Positions 56,847 through 64,000 of a stretch of DNA of 64,000 bases are shown here, one piece after another. Under the pieces are notes generated by a model that was given only the letters and a program-made list of their open reading frames with translations, made no database searches and was not told where the DNA came from. Each line of letters starts with the position of its first letter. Within the stretch, counting starts at the first letter, position 1. The position numbers and the translations under genes are program-made. This DNA is from Bursaphelenchus xylophilus (lineage: Eukaryota; Nematoda; Chromadorea; Rhabditida; Aphelenchoididae). The DNA lies in NCBI GenBank assembly GCA_904066235.2, contig CAJFCV020000002.1:11842001-11906000 (forward strand), given 5' to 3'.

Positions 56847-59178
56847 TTACATTACAATGCATCCTTTCTTCTTCTTGTGACTCCCGCTGGAGCCGGAGGT
56901 ATTTGCCGAATCCGAAATGTATTCCAGTCCCATCTGACGCTCGGCTATTTGGAATTGCCTGAAATTAAATTCAGTTATGATACACCGACGTGCTTCAAAA
57001 ATTTCTTGTGAAAAATGATAAATGATTCTGTTTTGTTTTTGGCAGAATTATGACAAAAAATAAAGAACTTTTTGTCTTGACTGGACCTACCGTATTAACC
57101 TGACCAGATCATGAAACACTCGATCAACATTTTGTCGGAATTTGGCGGAACATTCTACATATGGCAGCTGGACGGATTGGGCCCAACTTTCGGCCTCTTC
57201 ACGGGACACCTGAAAAATATATAATACTCAAGTTATATACTTTAGTTTCACAGTTTAAGTCTATGTTTATGTCATGGCTTTGCTAAAATACGAATATATT
57301 AGCCATTTTTTGTTATGGCAATATTTCGCTTTCTGCGAGAAGTCACGGGTCGAAACAGCCAAAGTTATAGCCAAAAAGGTGTTTTCTCTCTGACCGCTCT
57401 CCACGTTTAGCGTGCTCTCTCGGCGGCAAAAAGCGTTCGATATCTCGGAAAGCGCGAGCTAAAACTTTCGTGAATTGATATTTAGTCCATACCGGACGTG
57501 TGCGCAAAATTTAAAGAAAATCTGAGCGTCGAACTTGGAGTACCTCCCCTGTGAGTATCAATTCCTGAAAGTTTTAGCTCGCTCTTTGCGGCCACCGCTG
57601 AGATATCGAACGATTGTTGCCGCCGAGAGAGCACGCTAAACGTTGAAAGAGAAAAGCGCTTTTTGGCCATAGTTTTGGCAGTTTCGTGCGGAAAAATTTG
57701 ATTTTTCGTAGAAACATTATCCTTTACGGTTGAAATAGGCATGAAACTTTTCGTGCCAAAATTCGGCAGAAAGTCCTAAATTTAAGCCGACTTTCGATCT
57801 AAAAATCTCGGTTGTTTCTGCAAAGAGCGAGCTAGGATTTTCGCATATATCTTCGAAAAAATATTCTAAATTTGTGCCAAGTTTCATCCAAATCTGAGCG
57901 TCGCACTTGGAGCTCCAAAGCTTGGAGTACTTCCCCTGTTAGAAAAATCAAAAAGGATAATTGGTGAAATTCATCAAAACTATAGCCGAAACCCATCAGT
58001 TGCTCTCATGGATAATAAAAATTAGACATTTGGAGTGATAAAAATTGACGTATTAGGTCTAGAAATATGACTTTGTCGTTTTTTTGTTTTGCATTTTTCA
58101 CAAGTGGCAATACAATTTCGCAATTTCTGTTTAGAGCATCTAAAAGAACGCTGAAATCGCTATCTGCTGATATATGTTTCGTATGGTAGGGATTTATATA
58201 ACGGCTTTGATATAGCCTCCAAGATGACCAACTTCTTCGTAAGAAAATGTCGTTTGCGGGAAACTTTATTCTGCACGTGTAATGTGAGGAAAAACGCCGA
58301 CGACGCATCAAACGCTCATTGTAGCTTACGTTAGTCGTGATTCGTGTAAAAAAATCCGTCAGAAATGGCTTCAACGGTTCAAAACCGGTGATTCTAGACC
58401 TAATACAACTACTCACCTGCCGTTGCGCGCTCAAATCGCACTTATTTCCAACCACAATCATTGGAAAGAAGTCTCTGTCCTTCACTCTGTCGATATAATG
58501 GTACAGTCGTTTGAGGTACTCAAAACTCTCTCGATTTGTCAGCGAGAATACTAGTAGGAATCCATCGCCACTTCGGACGTTGTGCTCTCTCATGGCTGCA
58601 AATTCGTCTTGACCGGCCGTGTCCAACACCTCCAACTTCCACATATTTTCGTCGACATAACATTGTTTTGCGTACGAATCCGCTATTGTGGGGTCGTAAT
58701 CGTGGATAAAGTATTGCTGAAATTAAGAGGAGAGGTGTTTGGAATCATAAAATTTATGTTGTTTTTCCATTTTTTCTTAAATTTTTATTTTACAAAATAA
58801 AAATTGAACTTCAAATTATTTTTCTACCAGCTCATTACAGTCTTACCTGCACAAACTGTATTGTAATCGCACTTTTCCCCACCCCACCAAGCCCCAATAG
58901 CACTATTCGTAACGGCGTTCTCTGTGGAGGTAGATTGTTTATATTCAAATTCGTCCTTGACGAAATTTTCGAATCCCTTAAAGGTGCTGGCGGAGGGGCT
59001 GGTCGTATCTGAGTTGGCGCTAAAACTCCGCCAGTCGTGGTTAGGACCTGAGGCATCGCCGGCGGCATAGGATCGTAGAGACCGACTGCGGTCGGATGCG
59101 CCAAACGGGCGCCGTTCGATACACGCGGCGTGGCTGGATTGGAAGGTGGAATGGACGGAAAAAATTGGGGAGATAACG
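56847..59178 (-). CDS. Ras-family small GTPase, R-Ras/M-Ras type, 5' exon not found
   Basis: Four exons (58847-59178, 58417-58716, 57091-57209, 56847-56958) encode 287 residues. The first begins after a TTTCAG acceptor, so at least one upstream exon is missing from this model. Ras proteins switch between GTP and GDP at the inner membrane. A proline-rich extension of about 75 residues precedes the P-loop GLGGVGKS. The effector loop reads YDPTIADSY, with Ala where Ras has Glu37. Switch [10 protein letters not shown] keeps Gln61. Then come [19 protein letters not shown] (an M-Ras/R-Ras-like stretch) and ECSAK. The C-terminus has KKKK followed by the CAAX box CIVM, a farnesylation signal. Intron 2 contains two R1 copies. 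It is the intact GTPase of the duplicated pair. Confidence 0.82.
57330..57551. repeat. R1 fragment in GTPase intron
   Basis: Right half of R1 ending CTCCCCTG, followed by TGA. Confidence 0.55.
57553..57938. repeat. R1 copy, left end missing
   Basis: Starts inside R1 at the AATTCCTGAAAGTTTTAGC region and ends CTTCCCCTG followed by TTA. Directly abuts the previous fragment. Confidence 0.6.
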
Positions 59179-59417
59179 CTGAAACTAGGCTAGTTTAGAA
59201 TACGTAAGATGAGTTTTTATTTTCAACACGGAAAGTTTTTTAAATTCAAAAAATTTTCAAAAAAAAATTTAAAATGAAATTGAAAAAATTTTCAAATTTT
59301 CAAAAATTTTTTAAAGAATATTGAGATTTTTAACAAGGAAAGTACTTCTATGGGGTGTGGAGTTACAGGTCGAGATATATATCAAAAAATTCGCAAAAAT
59401 TTTCTGATTCAGAATAT

Positions 59418-61428
59418 AAGAGCGAAGGAATAAGAATTTTTTCTCGAGTTCGATAATGTTTGCTGGATCCGCTACCAATTTCAAAAAGTAGCGGAAACCT
59501 CAATTTGCAACCTCCAAAAAAGACGTCGGAAGCAAATCGGCCATTTTGCGACGGCGCAAAATTGGGAGGTAGCAAATCGGCCCTTTTGCGACGGCGCAAA
59601 ATTGGCAGGTAGCAAATCCATGGATTTGCGGCGTCCCAAAACAAGCCCCGCCCCCTCAATTTTTCAGCCATCACGTTTTGGCTTTTTTGACGGAAAAACA
59701 CCGTTTAGGGTGAAAAACTTAGCTGATAAATCGTACATTTACGAAATTATGAATAATAAAAACGTCCCTCTTCATCGTTATATTATTTATTAATAAAAGA
59801 CGTACGTTTTCATGTAAAATATGCGGGTTTTCCACAATATTGTCTAAATACGGCCGGATAGTCGATGGATGGGGTTGAAGAACATGGCCGCTTACAGATC
59901 TTTCTGGAAATCGAAATCAATATAAATTTCCTTCTGATTAGAAAAAAAGCCTTCTGTTACCTCATAGTTCATGTGTCTAATCCAAGCATCGAAACAGACA
60001 TAATGTTGAGCAAAAATACGGCCGACTGGAGTGAAACCGAGTTCCAGGCAACAATTTATTACCTAAAAACAGAATAATAATACTTAAATCAAATCTTACC
60101 TCCTTTAACAACTACCACACGGCTTTTCCCTTGTCCGATTTCGTTGTTTCTGCCTCCTGAAAACGGTTTGTAAGACTCTTGCCATGAATAATATAAAAAA
60201 AAAAAATCGGAAATCTCGTCTAAAGTCAAAAAATAATAACAAAACAGCTTACCATGGCTAAAAAACGGTTGATTTGATTGATAACGCCGAGGACATCCTT
60301 GTTATTGGACCTAAAATCCGTTCTCGGACTGCGTGGCATTTCGTTTTCACGGGCCGCGAAAACATTCGCAACTTCATAAATTCTTTTTTTCCTGTTTTCT
60401 TATGTTTCCTTTTGTTGAAATTGGCCAAATAGATGCAGAGAAGCTGAATTAGAAGACAAACCGGCTCAAGGTGATCGCCATAAACATCGGGGACGAAATT
60501 GGCGGGCAAAAAAGGCTTTTTGACTCCATGGTAAGTTGTTTTTTTATTATTTTTTGATTTTAGACGAGATTTCCAATTTTTTTCTAGGCAAGAGCCTTAT
60601 AAATCGTACACAGGCGGCAGAAATAATGAAATCGAACAAGGGAATGGCCAAGTGATAGTTGCTAAAGGAGGTAGGATTGGATTTAAGTATTCTTATTCTG
60701 TTTTTAGGTAACAAATTATTACCTGGAATTCCGATTTCACTCCCGTCGGCCATATTTTTGCTCAAAGCTATGCCCATTTCGATGCTCGGATTAGACACAT
60801 GCAATATGAGGTAAATGAAGGTGTTTTTTTCTGAAAATGATAAGGAAATTTTACATTGCTTTTGATTTCCAGGAAGGTAATTTGGCGGCCATGATCCATC
60901 CCTCGACTTCGGCCATATCTGGCAAAACATGTTCTTCAGTTCCATCCATCGACTCTCCGGTAATGCTTGGACAATGTTGTAAAAAACGCATATTTTATAC
61001 GAAAATGTACGTCTTTTATTAATAAATATTTTAACGAAGAAGACTTTTTCTTTCATAATTTCGTAAATGTACGATTTACAAGCAAAATTTTTCACCATAA
61101 ATGGTATTTTTTTGTCAAAAAAGGCCAAAACGCGGTGGTTGGCTGCAAAACTCAGGGGGCGGAGTTTATATGTATTTGGGACGTCGCAAATCCGCGGATT
61201 TGCTACCTCCCAATTCCGCGCCGTCGCAAAAACGCCGTTTTGCTACCTCCTCTCTCGCGGAGGTAGCGAAAACGCCGATTCGCGACCGACTTTTTTCGGA
61301 GGTCGCGAAAAGAAGGATTCGCTACCGAGACCACGTCGCAAATCGATCATTTCGCTACTTTTTGAAATTGGTAGCGAATCCAGCAACCATTCTCGAGCTC
61401 GAGAAAAAATTCTTATTCCTTCGCTCTT
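59418..61428. mobile_element. element B, copy 2 (2011 bp)
   Basis: Same AAGAGCGAAGG ... CCTTCGCTCTT inverted ends as copy 1, flanked by ATAT on both sides. Interior shared with copy 1, including the stretch around GGCATTTCGTTTTCACGGGC and the TTTGATTTCCAGGAAG acceptor-like motif. Coding capacity not recognised. Confidence 0.8.
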
Positions 61429-61437
61429 ATATATATA

Positions 61438-62677
61438 CAGGGTGACCCAAAAAAACGATCATCAAATTTGTTTGTGTCCTAACGCGAAAATTTTTAGATG
61501 CAGGGAAATAATTATTGCACTATTAAATTCTCCGCTTTTTTCTGTCCTAATACTTCCCCTTTCATGTCCATATCGATTGATTAACATGTTTTTTTAAATG
61601 TCAAAAGAAAGGGACTGCGATTTTGGGACCGTTTCGACAAAAGGAAACTTGTTAATTTGCTAGATGTGGAAAGGACGCTGTGACGAAAACAATCCCAAGT
61701 TACAAGTAGCTTGGCAACAGTAGTCAGCGTCCAGGAATTGAACGAAAACGCACCGCAAACACTTCTGCGAGACGCGGCATCATTAACAACAAAATCCGCG
61801 AATTTCGAGAAAAATCGCCCGCAAGAACGGTATCAGCGATCAATTCGTCAACCGAATAGCCAAAGAAAAGCTCAACCCCGTACTGTACAAGCTGCAAAAA
61901 GGTCAACCCTCAAGGGCGGCAACAAGCGCGTAGAGCGCCAGAGATGCCTGAAACTTAAGGGTCGGGCCGCAGCTCAGAGGTGTGAGAGCATTCCTTTCGT
62001 GGTTTAATGTTTAGCGGATGCACGACCACCAGAACGACAGGATCTGGTCCAATGAGGCCCCGAGCACATCAGCTAACGTCAAAACCCGAAAAAATGCGGA
62101 CCGTTACCCTCTGTGGCGGAATTTGTGCCAGCGGCAAGAAATCCATGCTTTTAGTGGATCAAGGGGGCAAAATTCTAGCTCTGCGTTAATCTCCATCTCG
62201 TCGTGCTTCCGTCGACTTAGAAGAACCTTGGTGATGCAAATTTGGCGTTTCAACTAGACTCAGCGCTGGCTCACAAGGCAAAAGCGATTCAAGACCAGTA
62301 ATGGGACCGATTTTTCCGATTTGACCCAGTCTGCGAAAAGTGCGCCTGCTCGCCGGATCTGAGACCGATGAACTATAATTTTTTTTCAATTGGAGGGCAG
62401 TACCTGTACTACACGTCACAAAAGTTTGGAGTCACTGAGTGGTCGCTGCGCTGAGAACGGGAACGATTTCCCCGAAAAAAGCTGCGGCCCCGAGCCCAAA
62501 ATTTTAAGTTGCGTTTGGCGCTCTATATCGCCGCCATGTGCTGCTGCTTTGAAACTAGCTTAGTACTTGATCACCAGGTTTGTTGTTTATCGTTTGAATT
62601 CATAAATTTGTGCTTGTACCGAAAAACAAACTTTTTATTACGAAAAGTCTTGATGATCGTTTTTTTGGGTCACCCTG
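61438..62677 (+). mobile_element. mariner-type element with dead transposase (M3)
   Basis: Ends CAGGGTGACCCAAAAAAACG and CGTTTTTTTGGGTCACCCTG, TA flanks, 1240 bp. On the plus strand broken frames show TLCGGGICASGKK, a LVDQGGKI segment and NLAFQLDSALAHKAKAIQD, the same landmarks as in M2. Stops and frame changes make it inactive. Confidence 0.8.
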
Positions 62678-62889
62678 TAAATTAGCTGCCTAATTTTGGT
62701 CTGATGACATGTTTTTGTCCTCAGAAGTTTTCTCGCGACACCATGCAAGTGTCCTTTTGACCGTGTTTTTACCAATAAAAAATTTTTGTTTTGTGCTAAA
62801 ATAAATTCTGAGGCCTTGACAAGCCTTAAAATATCAAATTAGATTACAACTACACCTTAGAAGTATTCCAATGTAAAAAATGGGTTCTA

Positions 62890-62972
62890 GTGTGGCAAAA
62901 CGAATCGAACCCGTTCCCTTCGGATTCCCAATCTAGCGCTCTAACCACTCGGCCACACCGCTCTCTTCCGAA
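62890..62972 (-). pseudogene. tRNA-like sequence (Ser/Leu type)
   Basis: On the minus strand GTGTGGCCGAGTGGTTAGAG is a good class II D arm and AACGGGTTCGATTCGTT a good T arm, but the anticodon stem and acceptor stem pair poorly. Probably a pseudogene or tRNA-derived repeat within element C. Confidence 0.5.
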
Positions 62973-63160
62973 GGAAGAGACCGAGCGCGCTTTTGTTGCC
63001 GCAGATTTTTTTCCTCGAGAAATACATTTATTGATAAAACTCGTTGATAGACCAAAATTGGGCAGCTAATTTTTATATATTCTGAATCAGAAAATTTTTG
63101 CGAATTTTTTGATATATATCTCGACCTGTAACTCCACACCCCATAGAAGTACTTTCCTTG

Positions 63161-64000
63161 TAATACAAAATTTCGAGAACATTATTTGGATAAACATAAA
63201 AAAAAGAAATTAAAAATAACGCAAAAAATTTTATTTTTTGAAAAACGAAAAAATCAAAAAATCCTAAACAGATTTTAGCTTTATCTAAAAAAACCCGAAA
63301 ATTTTGATACACACAAAAATTCTTTGTCCGATCCCAAGACCTTTTGAGTAAACATATCAGTTTCCGGCCAATTGTTCTACCACTGCTTACAATTTGTCGG
63401 CCCTTGTGCAAATAAGGCCTCGGTATTATATATCAAGCCCACAATTCCGTTCCGAATTTTTTAATGGATAAAAAATTGGGTCGTAAAACAATTTAGAACT
63501 TATGGCGACAAAAAATTTTGAGATTTTTAAAAAAAAAATCGAAATTTTGCAAAAATTTTTTTATTACAAAAAGGGCCAAGAAAGCAAAGAAAATTAACCC
63601 ACGCAAATTCCCGTTCCCCTTCAGAGAACCCCACTTAAATTGGCATTCAAATTTTCTATTGACTGAAAAAACTTTCCTCAAAATATTTTTCCGGTTTTTC
63701 GGACGTTCCAAAAAACGAATTCTTTTGAAAAACTTGGATTTCTGAGTTCCAAAAGACCTCGAGAAAATGCCCCAGGGCATTTTATGACAAAAGAGGGTGA
63801 AGAGAATCATATTCTGGTCAAAAACAATGGAATAATCAAATTCGAAATGGATGAATAATAAAATTATGTTGTAGTAGGATAATAGGGATCGTGAGGTCAA
63901 AACAAAAGTGGGTTACTGTAAGAGCACAATACATGGCATAGAAATGGACTTGTCCTTGCGGTCATACGACCAATTTTAGAGATGTTTCGCCTCTAATTTT
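63161..64000. other. AT-rich end of the window
   Basis: The ORF at 63493-63900 on the minus strand is Phe/Lys-rich with no family resemblance and no splice logic; I see no gene here. Confidence 0.35.

Larger units (their letters stand above)
59334..63160. mobile_element. element C, outer shell of a nested stack
   Basis: The left arm (59334-59417, CAAGGAAAGTACTTCTATGG) and right arm (63073-63160, CCATAGAAGTACTTTCCTTG) are ~85 bp inverted repeats, flanked by TAA on both sides. Between the arms lie element B copy 2, then mariner M3, then about 400 bp including a tRNA-like sequence. The TAA flank and CAAGG end resemble the R1/Tc4-Tc5 group. Confidence 0.7.

Noticed and set aside
63340..63410. 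Possible tRNA on the minus strand (GCAGTGGTAGAAC motif)
   Set aside because: No T arm or pairing acceptor stem at the right distance.
63493..63900. 135-codon minus-strand ORF
   Set aside because: Low-complexity Phe/Lys/Asn composition in AT-rich DNA; no relatives or splice context.

Overview
The window is nuclear DNA from a nematode. The genes are compact and have many short introns, mostly with GTAAG-type donors and TTTCAG-like acceptors. T-rich AG acceptors lie just before several start codons, as expected for spliced-leader trans-splicing. The gene families are nematode-typical (sigma-class GST array, OST-alpha, let-767-like SDR). I cannot name the genus. I did the splicing by eye; for every complete gene the exon lengths add up to one open frame, which is the main internal check.

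Layout of the left two thirds (1-38 kb), mostly ordinary conserved genes: START-domain protein (-, cut by the window start); small cysteine-rich membrane protein (+); SPRY/SOCS-box protein of the SPSB type (-); 17-beta-HSD12/let-767-like dehydrogenase (-); OST-alpha transporter with two identical intronic tRNA-Ile genes (+); PEX5 (+); three tandem sigma-class GST genes plus a decayed fourth fragment (+); VRK-type kinase (+); tRNA-Glu (+); D-2-hydroxyglutarate dehydrogenase (+); and an unrecognised 369-residue protein whose third intron holds a 2.2 kb mariner-type element (-).

The right third (38-64 kb) is repeat-rich and built on an old tandem duplication of a two-gene unit: a single-pass receptor with a kinase-like tail that lacks catalytic residues, and an R-Ras/M-Ras-type GTPase. 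In the left copy the receptor is intact and the GTPase has decayed. In the right copy the GTPase is intact and the receptor has lost its kinase-like half. Around and inside the copies are nested transposons.

The mobile elements fall into recognisable groups by target-site duplication: mariner-type with TA; Tc4/Tc5-like MITEs with TNA; hAT-type MITEs with 8 bp; a 2.0-2.4 kb family with 4 bp; and a CGGA-ended family with about 8 bp. Many introns of the conserved genes carry one of these. Working together: PEX5, the dehydrogenase, the GSTs, OST-alpha and D2HGDH are independent metabolic genes with no operon evidence, though the GSTs are a classic tandem array.
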